A DNA stretch of 64,000 nucleotides from Qipengyuania soli (lineage in GTDB: Bacteria > Pseudomonadota > Alphaproteobacteria > Sphingomonadales > Sphingomonadaceae): NCBI RefSeq assembly GCF_015529805.1, contig NZ_CP064654.1, positions 1,674,001 to 1,738,000 on the forward strand, read 5' to 3'. This document shows positions 47,675 to 56,136 of this stretch, in pieces (position 1 is the stretch's first letter; each line of letters begins with the position of its first letter). A program made the translations under genes and the position numbers. The notes under the pieces are model-generated. The model did no database searches. It saw only the letters and a program-made list of their open reading frames with translations, and was not told where the DNA came from.

Positions 47675-48286
47675 TTAAAGCAAGCGACCCTGCTCCGGGC
47701 CCTGCACCGCTTCGAGCGCGTCCCGCCAGATAGATAGGGTTGCGGGAGCCATGCGTTCAAGGCTCAGCCGGTCGATTTCGCCAACCACGCGTTCGATTGC
47801 CGCATAGCTGCGCTCCATCCGTGGAACGAGATAGGCGGGCGCGCCCTCGCCCAGCGCAAGGCCGCGCTGGGCAGCGAGGGCGAGCATGAGGTCGGCGGCC
47901 ATCTCGTCATCGGGTGGCTGGATTTCGAGTTGCAGCGCTGCGCCCATGCGGCTGGCGAGGTCGGGCAGGGTTATGTCCCACCGCTCACCGTTCACGACCA
48001 GCAACAGCGGCGTGCCGCTTTCCTGCGCGCGGTTCCAGCGGTGGAATATCTCGTCCTGCGGCAGCCCGTCGGCGCCGTCGATGGCATCGCCCAGTCCCGA
48101 CTTCTCAAACCATCTCGCCATCAGCGATTTGCCCGAGCGCGATGGTCCCATGAGCACCGCGGTCCGATATGGCCACGTCTCGGGTGCGGCGAGCGCATCT
48201 GCAACCGCCCGGTTGCCGGAACCGACGACGATGACGCCGGCCTCGCCCGAGCCGGACAGCGAAAGCGGGAGTGCAATCTGCGACAT
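47675..48286 (-). CDS. hdaA: Hda-like DnaA-related ATPase
   Basis: 203 residues, the size of Hda. A Walker A-like motif GPSRSGKS at residues 47-54 and the AAA+ arrangement of DnaA (FHRWNRAQES, LLLVVNGERWDITLPDLASRM, sensor residues in LVPRMERSYAAIERVVGEIDR) are present. Hda promotes hydrolysis of DnaA-bound ATP to limit replication initiation; the alphaproteobacterial form is HdaA. The start ATG at 48286 is 10 bases after the preceding gene's stop on this strand. Confidence 0.88.
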   Translation of the reverse strand: MSQIALPLSLSGSGEAGVIVVGSGNRAVADALAAPETWPYRTAVLMGPSRSGKSLMARWFEKSGLGDAIDGADGLPQDEIFHRWNRAQESGTPLLLVVNGERWDITLPDLASRMGAALQLEIQPPDDEMAADLMLALAAQRGLALGEGAPAYLVPRMERSYAAIERVVGEIDRLSLERMAPATLSIWRDALEAVQGPEQGRLL

Positions 48287-48296
48287 GCGCCGCGCC

Positions 48297-49577
48297 TCAG
48301 CGGCTGATGGCGAGCGCAGCGCTGCCCTGGCGGACGGTGAAGCCGCGCGCCCGTAGCGCGTCGGCCAGCTCGGAGATCGAGCCGGAGTAGCTGACCGTGA
48401 CCACAGAGGTACCACCGATGGCGGTGCTGCGCACACCGGCGCTGCGAACACCCGAAGTACCGCGGATTGCCGAGATCGCGCCGTCGAACGCCGCTGCATC
48501 CGGCGTCGCAACCTGCACGGTGTAGAGCGCCACCGATCCCTCGGGCGGGGGCGTGCGGATCGGCGCGGCAGTGATGGCATCGCCGCTTTCGCTGGTGGCC
48601 TGGTCGGACTGGCGCGGCTCAGCGGCGGCACGGTCCTGCGCCAGCAGGGCGCGACCGAGTTCGACGAGGCGCTGGATCGCCGGATCAAGGTCGGGCGAGC
48701 CGAGGTTCAGAGTCGGATCGGGCTTGAGCTTCCCGTCGGCCAGCGCCTGTTCGTAAATCTTGTCGAAGCGGACGACGGCTTGACCGAGCATTTCGGGAAG
48801 CTTGTCTGGATTGGCTGCCTTGAGCTTGAAGGTCTCGAGGAACTCGTTGTCCGGACCCATGCGCGCGGTGAACGTGCCTTCGACGGGTCCGCCGGGATAG
48901 GTGTAGCGCAGCTTGGCGATGGGCACGAGAACGTCTGCGGCTCCAAACTGGTCGAGTACCCCGCGCCACCAGATACGGCTGCGCCGCCCTGTCTGGCCGT
49001 AAGTAAGCAGCAGCGAATCCCCGCCTGCACCGGTCGGGCGGACATAGTCGATGCGACTCGATCCGGCCTGGAACTCCGCCCAGGCGCGCTGCCAGGGGGT
49101 GCGCTGCTCGTACATGGTTGCCGTGCCCGACGAGATCGTCACCGGAAGCAGCAGCATCGGAGCGGAACGTACCGCCTCGCCCTCGCTGCCGAGGTAGCGG
49201 CTGGCCCGGGTGCGGTCGAAAATGACGCCGAGCGTGGCGATATAGCGATGTGGGCCGAGCCGCTCGCGCTCGATCACTATGGAAGAGACGAGGCCGGAGA
49301 CCTGCGAATCGGGGAGCTTGGGACCCTTGATCTTGGCCCATGCCAGCTGTGCCGCCTCCGCCCAGGCCTTTTCGCGCGCTTCCGAGCCGGTCTTGGCCGT
49401 CTCGTCCACCTCGATGCCCGAAACTTGGATGTCGCGCGACGCAGCAACGGGCGCAATGCCGCGATCGCCGCCAACCTGCGCGACTACCGCAAGGGCAAGC
49501 GCGCACAGCAAGGCGATCCCGAGAATGGCGAGAATCGGGCGGCGCAGGGCGGGCTGGAGGGAAATGGCGTGGTCCAT
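48297..49577 (-). CDS. DUF2066-like exported protein
   Basis: 426 residues. A hydrophobic N-terminal segment ([21 protein letters not shown]) is a signal anchor. The next part ([18 protein letters not shown] through [19 protein letters not shown]) fits DUF2066 moderately. A C-terminal domain of about 75 residues ([23 protein letters not shown] ... GFTVRQG) looks like an alpha/beta ferredoxin-like domain. The gene pair with hdaA on this strand is diverged from purM by 69 bases. Function unknown. Confidence 0.75.
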   Translation of the reverse strand: MDHAISLQPALRRPILAILGIALLCALALAVVAQVGGDRGIAPVAASRDIQVSGIEVDETAKTGSEAREKAWAEAAQLAWAKIKGPKLPDSQVSGLVSSIVIERERLGPHRYIATLGVIFDRTRASRYLGSEGEAVRSAPMLLLPVTISSGTATMYEQRTPWQRAWAEFQAGSSRIDYVRPTGAGGDSLLLTYGQTGRRSRIWWRGVLDQFGAADVLVPIAKLRYTYPGGPVEGTFTARMGPDNEFLETFKLKAANPDKLPEMLGQAVVRFDKIYEQALADGKLKPDPTLNLGSPDLDPAIQRLVELGRALLAQDRAAAEPRQSDQATSESGDAITAAPIRTPPPEGSVALYTVQVATPDAAAFDGAISAIRGTSGVRSAGVRSTAIGGTSVVTVSYSGSISELADALRARGFTVRQGSAALAISR

Positions 49578-49646
49578 CGGGGAAACAGCGGGCCTTTTGC
49601 CGAAAGGAAACTGGAAATCCAAGCGCGAATGCGTAAGGCGGAGCGC

Positions 49647-50756
49647 ATGAGCGACGAACCCCGCAACAATACGCCCTCCTACACCTACGAGCAGGCGGGT
49701 GTCTCGATCGAGGCAGGCAATGCACTGGTCAAGGCGATCGGCCCGCTGGTCAAGGCGACCATGCGCCCCGGTGCGGATGGCGAGATCGGCGGCTTCGGCG
49801 GCTTTTTCGATCCGAAGGCTGCGGGCTACAAGGATCCGCTGCTGGTCGCGGGCAACGACGGCGTGGGCACCAAGCTCAAGCTCGCCATCGACACCGGGCG
49901 CCACGACACGGTCGGGATCGACCTCGTCGCCATGTGCGTCAACGACCTCATCGTGCAGGGCGCGGAGCCGTTGTTCTTCCTCGACTATTTCGCCACCGGC
50001 AAGCTCGAGAACGGTATTGCCGAACGCGTGATCGCGGGCATTGCCGAGGGCTGCAGGATGGCCGGATGTGCGCTTATCGGCGGCGAGACGGCAGAAATGC
50101 CGGGCATGTATGCTGCCGGCGATTACGACCTTGCCGGCTTCTGTGTCGGCGCAGTCGAACGCGGCGAGCAGTTGACGGGTGCGCGCGTGGCCCCGGGGCA
50201 CATCCTTCTCGGCCTTGCGAGCTCCGGGGTCCACTCCAACGGTTATTCGCTGGTCCGCAGGCTGGCCGCGGACAAGGGCTGGAAGCTCGACCGCCCCGCC
50301 CTGTTCGACCAGGACCGCCTGCTGGTCGATGCGCTGATCGAGCCGACGAAGATCTACGTAAAGAGCTTGCTCCCGGTCGTTCGCGACGGGCTGGTCGATG
50401 CGCTCGCTCACATTACCGGCGGTGGCCTGCTGGAGAATATCCCGCGCGTGCTGCCCCAGGGCGCGCATGCGGAGGTCGATGCCGACCAGTGGGACCAGCC
50501 GGGACTGATGGCCTTCCTGCAGGCGCAGGGTAATATCGAGCCGGCCGAGATGGCGCGGACCTTCAACTGCGGCGTCGGCATGGTGTTGGCGGTCGATCCG
50601 GCCAATGCGGAAGTGGTCCGCAGCCGGCTGGAGGACGCGGGCGAAACCGTCCTTGCGGTGGGCCGGATCGTCGAGGGCGCGAAGGGCTGCACCGTGCGCG
50701 GATCGACTGGTACCTGGTCCGCGCGCGAGGACTGGTCGGCGACCCATAATGCCTGA
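49647..50756 (+). CDS. purM: Phosphoribosylformylglycinamidine cyclo-ligase
   Basis: 369 residues. The PurM core [43 protein letters not shown] and [13 protein letters not shown] are all present. It makes aminoimidazole ribonucleotide in purine synthesis. The ATG at 49647 follows AAGGCGGAG; an in-frame ATG six codons upstream is less supported. Overlaps purN by 8 bases. Confidence 0.97.
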   Translation: MSDEPRNNTPSYTYEQAGVSIEAGNALVKAIGPLVKATMRPGADGEIGGFGGFFDPKAAGYKDPLLVAGNDGVGTKLKLAIDTGRHDTVGIDLVAMCVNDLIVQGAEPLFFLDYFATGKLENGIAERVIAGIAEGCRMAGCALIGGETAEMPGMYAAGDYDLAGFCVGAVERGEQLTGARVAPGHILLGLASSGVHSNGYSLVRRLAADKGWKLDRPALFDQDRLLVDALIEPTKIYVKSLLPVVRDGLVDALAHITGGGLLENIPRVLPQGAHAEVDADQWDQPGLMAFLQAQGNIEPAEMARTFNCGVGMVLAVDPANAEVVRSRLEDAGETVLAVGRIVEGAKGCTVRGSTGTWSAREDWSATHNA

Positions 50757-51714
50757 GAAGGCGAAGGTTGCCGTCTTCATCTCGGGCAAGGGCACCAATA
50801 TGGCCGCCCTGCTCTATGCCAGTCGCCTGCCCGGCAGCCCGTATGAAATCGTCCTCGTCGCCTCCAACAATCCGGCGGCCGAAGGTCTGGCGCTCGCCAG
50901 GTCGGAAGGCGTCGAAATCTTCGCTCTCGCCCATAAGGGCATGACCCGCGAAGACCATGATGCCGCGATGGAGGCAGCAGCCAAGAAGGCCGGCGCACAG
51001 GTCATCGCGCTCGCCGGCTACATGCGCATTCTCAGCCCCGGTTTCGTCAAGCGGTGGAGCGGCCGGATGCTCAACATCCACCCCTCGCTCCTGCCGAAAT
51101 ATCCGGGGCTCGACACCCATGCGAGGGCGATTGCCGCGGGCGACAGCCATGCCGGGGCGACGGTCCACCTCGTCACCGAGGAACTCGATTCTGGCGAAAC
51201 GCTGGGCCAGATCGCAGTCGCGATACAAGCGAATGAAGGTCTTGATTCACTCGCCGAACGCGTGCGGATCGCCGAACACCAGCTTTACCCGCGCGTTCTG
51301 GCCGATTTCGTGTCGCGCGAAAGCGATCCGCAATGGCTGCTGCAGCGGGTCACCGAACTTGCCCTCGCCCTGCCCGAAACGCATGAGCGGACCAGCCATG
51401 GCTCGCCCGGTTTCCGTGTCGGGAGCGAGAAGACCGGAAAGTTCTTCGCCTATTTCGCCGACCAGCATCACGGCACGCCGCATATCTCGCTGCTGGTGAA
51501 GTGCGACAGCATGGACGAGCTCGAAGGCCTCGTCGAAGCGCAGCCCCATGCCTATCACAAGCCCGCCTACTACGGCGCGAGCGGGTGGATCGGGATCATC
51601 CTCAACCGGCAGGGCGTCGATTGGGACAATGTCGCCGACTGGCTGCAGCGAAGCTGGCGACAAGTCGCGCCTTCCCGCCTCACCGGGCTTCTCGATGCGG
51701 CCGATGCGTTCTAG
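50749..51714 (+). CDS. purN: PurN (glycinamide ribonucleotide formyltransferase) fused to a YjbR/MmcQ-like domain
   Basis: 321 residues. Residues 1-200 are Pur[26 protein letters not shown], and the catalytic region [34 protein letters not shown]. Residues about 210-310 form a second domain with [24 protein letters not shown] and [13 protein letters not shown] that matches YjbR/MmcQ-type proteins, usually separate genes. PurN transfers a formyl group in purine synthesis; the appended domain's role is unknown. No stop or start codon signal lies at the junction, so the fusion appears real. Confidence 0.9.
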   Translation: MPEKAKVAVFISGKGTNMAALLYASRLPGSPYEIVLVASNNPAAEGLALARSEGVEIFALAHKGMTREDHDAAMEAAAKKAGAQVIALAGYMRILSPGFVKRWSGRMLNIHPSLLPKYPGLDTHARAIAAGDSHAGATVHLVTEELDSGETLGQIAVAIQANEGLDSLAERVRIAEHQLYPRVLADFVSRESDPQWLLQRVTELALALPETHERTSHGSPGFRVGSEKTGKFFAYFADQHHGTPHISLLVKCDSMDELEGLVEAQPHAYHKPAYYGASGWIGIILNRQGVDWDNVADWLQRSWRQVAPSRLTGLLDAADAF

Positions 51715-51723
51715 AGTGACCGG

Positions 51724-51924
51724 ATGGGTCGCTCCTTCATCTTCTATACCGTCGTGGCCATCGGCCTTGTCATCATCGCCCTCAATGCCGACGATATCGA
51801 GGGCCGCCAGGGACAGGCCAGCCTTACCGAGACGCTTCTGGTGGTCGGCGGCGTGATGCTCGTCCTCTTCGGCATGCGCACGGCACTGGCGAAGTTCAAT
51901 GCGTCGAGGGACCGCCGCGAGTGA
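51724..51924 (+). CDS. Small two-helix membrane protein
   Basis: 66 residues: one hydrophobic segment near the N-terminus (FIFYTVVAIGLVIIAL), a short polar loop, a second (TLLVVGGVMLVLFGM) and a basic tail. No family recognised. It starts 9 bases after purN and its stop overlaps the next gene's GTG by 4 bases, so it is likely expressed with them. Confidence 0.65.
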   Translation: MGRSFIFYTVVAIGLVIIALNADDIEGRQGQASLTETLLVVGGVMLVLFGMRTALAKFNASRDRRE

Positions 51925-53111
51925 ACGCACCGCCGCGCCCGCATCCCTTCGCCCGCTCGAAGGCTGCCATGTGGGCAGGCCGCGCGGTCAAGGCGATCTG
52001 GGACCGCGGCCTTACCGAGAAGCCGCCGCTCGAGCCCGACTACCTCTGGTCGATCGGTGCCAAGGGATTCAATAAAAGTGATGAAGTCTCGCTCCGCAGC
52101 GATGCCGAGGTGGCCGATTTTCGCGAGCGACTGGAGCGACTCTGCCAGGCGTTGCGGGCAGAGGCGCAGCTCAATCCCCTCGGCCACACCATGGCATATG
52201 GCCAGCTGACTTCGGCCATCCGCAAGCGCCATGCGATGGGGCGCTTCTGGGCCGATTCCCCCGAACTCGCCTCTGCGGAGATTGCCCCTCCGATCATAGT
52301 GGTTGGCCAGATGCGCGCCGGGACGACACGCGTCCACCGCCTGCTCGCCGCCGATCCGCGCAATTGCGGCACGCGTTTCTGCAACAGTCACGATCCCGTG
52401 CCCCGCACACCGGACCTGCGTCCGCTCAAAAGCACTCTGGGCCTTGCGATCGCGAGGAAGATCAATCCCTGGCTCGACATGCTCCACCCCTTCGGCGCGA
52501 CGCGTGTTGACGAGGAGATCGGCTGGCTTTCCGGCGCGCTCGACGCGTGCGCGTTCGAGGCGCAGTGGCGGATCCCCTCCTATGTCGCCTTCAGCGAGGC
52601 ACGGGACGCAAGCGCGATCTATGCCGAGTTCGCCCGCATCCTGCGCACCGATGCTGCCATCATGGGTGATGGCGGGCGCCCCCGCGTCCTCAAGTGCCCG
52701 CAGTTTGCCGAGGACCTGCCAGCACTGCTTCATCGCTTCCCCGATGCACGGGTGGTCGTGACCCGGCGTTGCGGCGATGCAGTCCTGCGCAGCTCGGTAT
52801 CGATGGTCGCCAGCCAGATGGCGTTCCAGACCGATCATGCCGATCTGGACGCACTTGAGACCGAATGGCGGCGCAAGCTGGCACTGCGCGAAGAACGGAT
52901 GAGCGCAGCACTCGCAGGATTTTGCGGCCCGGTGGCTCACGTCGATTTCGACCAGTTGGGTGCCGACTGGCGCGCCGCCATGCGGCACCTCCACATGGAC
53001 CTCGGCCTCGACCTGCCCGAAGCGTCGCTAGATGCAATGGCGCTGGAGCACGAACGATCCGCGAGCGACCCGCATCATGCACATCGCTCGCAGATCGAGA
53101 GTTTCGCCTGA
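51921..53111 (+). CDS. Sulfotransferase family protein
   Basis: 396 residues. The PAPS-binding 5'-phosphosulfate loop is visible in IIVVGQMRAGTTRVHRLLAAD (residues about 127-145), and the later PRVLKCPQFAEDLPALLHRFPDARVVVTRR fits the 3'-phosphate region. Such proteins add sulfate to hydroxyl groups of small molecules or glycans; the substrate is unknown. The GTG start is decided by the 4-base overlap (GTGA) with the upstream gene. An N-terminal 100-residue helical extension is typical of bacterial members. Confidence 0.85.
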   Translation: MNAPPRPHPFARSKAAMWAGRAVKAIWDRGLTEKPPLEPDYLWSIGAKGFNKSDEVSLRSDAEVADFRERLERLCQALRAEAQLNPLGHTMAYGQLTSAIRKRHAMGRFWADSPELASAEIAPPIIVVGQMRAGTTRVHRLLAADPRNCGTRFCNSHDPVPRTPDLRPLKSTLGLAIARKINPWLDMLHPFGATRVDEEIGWLSGALDACAFEAQWRIPSYVAFSEARDASAIYAEFARILRTDAAIMGDGGRPRVLKCPQFAEDLPALLHRFPDARVVVTRRCGDAVLRSSVSMVASQMAFQTDHADLDALETEWRRKLALREERMSAALAGFCGPVAHVDFDQLGADWRAAMRHLHMDLGLDLPEASLDAMALEHERSASDPHHAHRSQIESFA

Positions 53112-53114
53112 AGA

Positions 53115-53852
53115 TCAGGCCTTCTTGCCGATCCCGGGAATGAAGGCTCCGACCGTCCGGCGGTAGGCAATGTAATCCTCGCCGAAAACATCGACGAGAT
53201 CGCGCTCTTCGTGAGCGATGCCGATCAGGATGTAGATCGTCATCGCCACCGCAAACAGCAGGTGTCCGAAAGTCATGTCGGGCGTCGCCCAGAAGGCGAT
53301 GAAGAACCCGGTGTAGAGCGGGTGCCGCACCATCTTGTAAAAAAGGGGCGTGCGCATCCGCGGCGGGCTGGCATGCGTGCCCATCATGTTCTGCCACGCC
53401 TGCTGCAAGCCGAAGAGTTCGAAATGGTTGAGCAGCCAGGTCGAGATGAACAGCACGCCCCAGCCAAGGAAGAACAGGGCGAACATGATCATCCGCCCGG
53501 TCTCATTGGTGATCGACCACACCGTCCCGGCGATCGGGTGCCAGAAAGCGAATATCAGGACGAGTACGACCACCGTCGCAAGGCAATAGAGGCTGCGTTC
53601 CAGCGGGGCCGGGATGATCCTTGTCCATCCTGCCTTGAACCCGGGTCGTGCCATTACCGAATGCTGGATGCCGAACAAGGCAATCAGGGCAAGGTCGACC
53701 AAAGCCGCCGTCGCCGGGCTTGCTGCGATGCCCTTGTTGACGTGTGTCGGCATAAACTCGAACCCGCCGACAAAGCCGATCAGATAGAGGAATGTGCCGA
53801 AGAATGCGAAATAGATGGCGATCGCCATCGCCATGATCAGGTACCGTCCCAT
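53115..53852 (-). CDS. mddA: Methanethiol S-methyltransferase (MddA-like)
   Basis: 245 residues with about six membrane segments. The C-terminal part carries MVRHPLYTGFFIAFWATPDMTFGHLLFA and HEERDLVDVFGEDYIAYRR, the isoprenylcysteine-methyltransferase-like SAM site of MddA. MddA methylates methanethiol to dimethyl sulfide. The distinction from other NnrU/ICMT-like membrane methyltransferases rests on overall similarity, including HSVMARPGFK and LLNHFELFGLQQAW. An inverted repeat lies 34 bases upstream of the start. Confidence 0.82.
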   Translation of the reverse strand: MGRYLIMAMAIAIYFAFFGTFLYLIGFVGGFEFMPTHVNKGIAASPATAALVDLALIALFGIQHSVMARPGFKAGWTRIIPAPLERSLYCLATVVVLVLIFAFWHPIAGTVWSITNETGRMIMFALFFLGWGVLFISTWLLNHFELFGLQQAWQNMMGTHASPPRMRTPLFYKMVRHPLYTGFFIAFWATPDMTFGHLLFAVAMTIYILIGIAHEERDLVDVFGEDYIAYRRTVGAFIPGIGKKA

Positions 53853-53885
53853 GGTGTCCTCCCCTCAGAGGCGCGACCCAAGTTC

Positions 53886-53902
53886 TTGCGACCTGTTCGC
53901 AA
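53886..53902. promoter_or_regulatory. Inverted repeat upstream of the mddA-like gene
   Basis: TTGCGA-CCTGT-TCGCAA is a perfect 6-base inverted repeat with a 5-base spacer, 34 bases upstream of the start codon. It is a plausible operator; no regulator gene is adjacent and the binding protein is unknown. Confidence 0.4.
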
Positions 53903-53968
53903 ACTCATACAGCAATCTGGGTGGGACGCCAAATCCGGCGGAATGCGCCGCTGACCGGCCAGGGATGC

Positions 53969-54385
53969 CTAGCGACGAATCATCCGGTCGTACTTGGTCA
54001 CGCTCAGCTGTGGTTCGGCCCGGGTGATCTCGATTTCGGCAATTTGCGACCCTTCGAATCGTATGCGCAGTAGCACCGGTCCATCGAGTTCGGGAAGCGC
54101 GCTTTCCAACTTGCCGGACACGAGCAACCAGTCGTCATGCTCGGTAATCTGGTCGAAACGAACCTGGGGTCTGTGAGTATCCTCGCGGAAGCGTCGGTCG
54201 GCAGCGATGAAGGCATCGGCCCCTTCGATACTTCGGTTCGCTGCATCACGGATCTTGATGTCGGGCGTCACCAGCGAACGCACGATGTCATAGTCGAGCG
54301 TGTTCAGCGCCGCAGCCAAGCGATGCACGGTCTGCGTGCGCTTGCGCTTGCCCGTCAGGCCCCCGAAGAATCCGCCAAACAGCAT
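53969..54385 (-). CDS. NTF2/SnoaL-like protein of unknown function
   Basis: 138 residues. The helix-rich start (RTQTVHRLAAALNTLDYDIVRSLVTPDIKIRDAANRSIEG) followed by beta strands (VRFDQITEHDDWLLVSGKLES, LLRIRFEGSQIAEIEITRA) fits the NTF2-like fold used by SnoaL/nuclear-transport-factor-like proteins. No catalytic residues can be assigned. It stands alone on the minus strand. Function unknown. Confidence 0.7.
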   Translation of the reverse strand: MLFGGFFGGLTGKRKRTQTVHRLAAALNTLDYDIVRSLVTPDIKIRDAANRSIEGADAFIAADRRFREDTHRPQVRFDQITEHDDWLLVSGKLESALPELDGPVLLRIRFEGSQIAEIEITRAEPQLSVTKYDRMIRR

Positions 54386-54470
54386 GACGGGCCGTGCTTA
54401 CCACGAAGCCGGCCCGTCAAAACGTCTAATTTCTGTCTGCGCGCGACCGAATTGGTCGCCGCAAGCAAGG

Positions 54471-54893
54471 TCAGCCGACGATTTCTTCGGGCTTGAAGAA
54501 GAAGTCGATCTCGATCTTGGCGTTCTCTTCGCTGTCCGAACCGTGGACGGTGTTCTCGCCGATCGACAGGGCATAGGCCTTGCGGATGGTGCCCTCGGCG
54601 GCGTCGGCCGGGTTGGTTGCGCCCATGATGTCGCGGTTGCGGGTCACGGCGTCTTCACCTTCGAGAACCTGCACAACGACGGGCTCGCTCATCATGAAGT
54701 CGCACAGTTCGCCGAAGAAGGGACGCTCGCTGTGGACGGCGTAGAAGCCTTCGGCCTGTTCGCGGGTCATGTGGATGCGCTTCGATGCGACGACGCGCAG
54801 GCCGGCATCTTCCAGCATCTTCGTAACCGCACCGGTCAGGTTGCGGCGGGTGGCGTCGGGCTTGATGATCGAAAAGGTGCGGGTGACCGCCAT
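54471..54893 (-). CDS. ndk: Nucleoside diphosphate kinase
   Basis: 140 residues. The catalytic His117 is in ENTVHGSDS and the ATP site motif in [14 protein letters not shown] is present. It balances nucleoside triphosphates by transferring phosphate through a phosphohistidine. The ATG at 54893 is chosen because family similarity begins at [13 protein letters not shown]. Confidence 0.98.
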   Translation of the reverse strand: MAVTRTFSIIKPDATRRNLTGAVTKMLEDAGLRVVASKRIHMTREQAEGFYAVHSERPFFGELCDFMMSEPVVVQVLEGEDAVTRNRDIMGATNPADAAEGTIRKAYALSIGENTVHGSDSEENAKIEIDFFFKPEEIVG

Positions 54894-54969
54894 GGGAAAT
54901 GTCCTTGCAGGATTTGGGGGAATTGGATTGCGCGCGCCCCTAGCGCCGCGCGTGCGCGCGGGCAAGAGG

Positions 54970-55488
54970 CTAGAGGCCTCCGCCTTGCGTCGATCGATCC
55001 ATGCCCTTGTTGAGGGTCAGCTGCACGGTGGTTTTGTCGCCGCTACGGCCGGCCATCAGCGAGAAGGCCAGCCCCGACCGGCTTTCTCCCGCAATCGTGG
55101 TCGAATCAGCGGCTGTCACATCGACATTGACCTCGATGCCGGCGGCTTCGGCCTGCTTGCGATAGAAACCGACAACCTGCGCAACCGGTTGCGCGCCCTC
55201 CATTGTCAGCAGGACGTAGCGCGCGTCGCCGCGCTCGACATGGGTGTTGTTGAGCACTGTGAGGCCGGGCGCGACGGAAAAGCCCGCAGGCAGGCTAACG
55301 GGAACCTGGGAACCGGACCGCATGGAGGTAATTGAACCGTCTTCCGCGCGGATGCGGGCAGTGGTTTCACCGCCGCTCATTTCATAGGAGCCGACCTCGT
55401 TAGAGGTGGTTTCCGCGTCCGCCGCTTCCTTGTTACCCGGACTGCAGGCAGCCAGCAGCATAGGGCCGACCAGAAGCAGAAGACGCAT
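54970..55488 (-). CDS. Lipoprotein of unknown function
   Basis: 172 residues. The N-terminus [15 protein letters not shown] is a lipoprotein signal with the lipid Cys at residue 15. The mature part is Gly/Ser/Thr-rich at first, then a two-layer domain ([49 protein letters not shown]). No family recognised. It lies 76 bases upstream of ndk on the same strand. Confidence 0.75.
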   Translation of the reverse strand: MRLLLLVGPMLLAACSPGNKEAADAETTSNEVGSYEMSGGETTARIRAEDGSITSMRSGSQVPVSLPAGFSVAPGLTVLNNTHVERGDARYVLLTMEGAQPVAQVVGFYRKQAEAAGIEVNVDVTAADSTTIAGESRSGLAFSLMAGRSGDKTTVQLTLNKGMDRSTQGGGL

Positions 55489-55527
55489 TGTAGAAATTCT
55501 CCCCTGTATCGGGGACTTAGGTAGGAA

Positions 55528-55968
55528 TTAGGCGCCTTCGCGCCAAGAACCGTTGGTATCCTGCTTGAATATTCGGTTGTCGACCGCCTCGTCCGCGGCA
55601 AAGCGGCGCCACAATTGCGCAGCAGCATCGCGTCCCTGCGGATCGAACAGCAACATGACCCGCGCAAAACCCGAAGCTTCCTCGCGCCAGGTGCCGTCGG
55701 CGATGATCGCCATGCGCGCTTCGTTGGGTGCGACACAGCTATCGGATAGCAGGATCGGCTGGCGTGCCTCGTGCGGCTCGCCGGCATTGCCATGGGCAAG
55801 GAAGGCGGAACCACCCTGCTCCCACAGCGCCTTGGAAACAGCCTCGCGCTGAGAACTGTCGCTGCTCACGACCACCAGCCGTTCGCCCGCCTGCAAGGCC
55901 TTGCGGGCAAGCTTGGCCACGGTCAGATCCACCGGATCGCGGCTGAGCTGGTAGAAGTCGACCCTCAC
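55528..55968 (-). CDS. holC: DNA polymerase III subunit chi
   Basis: 146 residues. The chi family pattern is visible in VRVDFYQLSRDPVD, KLARKALQAGERLVVVS, SKALWEQGGSAFLAHG and PILLSD, and FDPQGRDAAAQLWR. Chi binds single-strand-binding protein and the clamp-loader psi subunit. The GTG at 55968 overlaps the DUF2256 stop by 4 bases (GTGA) and follows AAGGGCG; the frame continues upstream but without family residues. Confidence 0.9.
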   Translation of the reverse strand: MRVDFYQLSRDPVDLTVAKLARKALQAGERLVVVSSDSSQREAVSKALWEQGGSAFLAHGNAGEPHEARQPILLSDSCVAPNEARMAIIADGTWREEASGFARVMLLFDPQGRDAAAQLWRRFAADEAVDNRIFKQDTNGSWREGA

Positions 55969-56117
55969 GCAGGTACGCCCTTGTTCCGCCGGCACCGTTC
56001 GGAGCAGTATTTCACCTCGTCCCAGTCCTTCGCCCACTTCTTGCGCCAGGCGAACTCGAGGCCGCAGGTGGCGCAGGTCTTGGTCGGCAGGTCCCCCTTG
56101 CGGCGCATTTTCGCCAT
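55965..56117 (-). CDS. DUF2256 small zinc-finger protein
   Basis: 50 residues: MAKMRRKGDLPTKTCATCG, then FAWRKKWAKDWDEVKYCSERCRR and a short tail. Four Cys in two pairs (TCATC, YCSERC) form a zinc finger characteristic of DUF2256. The function is unknown. The ATG at 56117 follows AGGGAGGT. Its stop overlaps the holC start by 4 bases, so it is co-translated with holC. Confidence 0.88.
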   Translation of the reverse strand: MAKMRRKGDLPTKTCATCGLEFAWRKKWAKDWDEVKYCSERCRRNKGVPA

Positions 56118-56136
56118 CGGGGGACCTCCCTCGTCC

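Noticed and set aside
53882-53898. Second SOS-box-like site upstream of the mddA-like gene
   Set aside because: The two GTTC half sites are separated by 9 bases, not 7, so it does not match the LexA operator.
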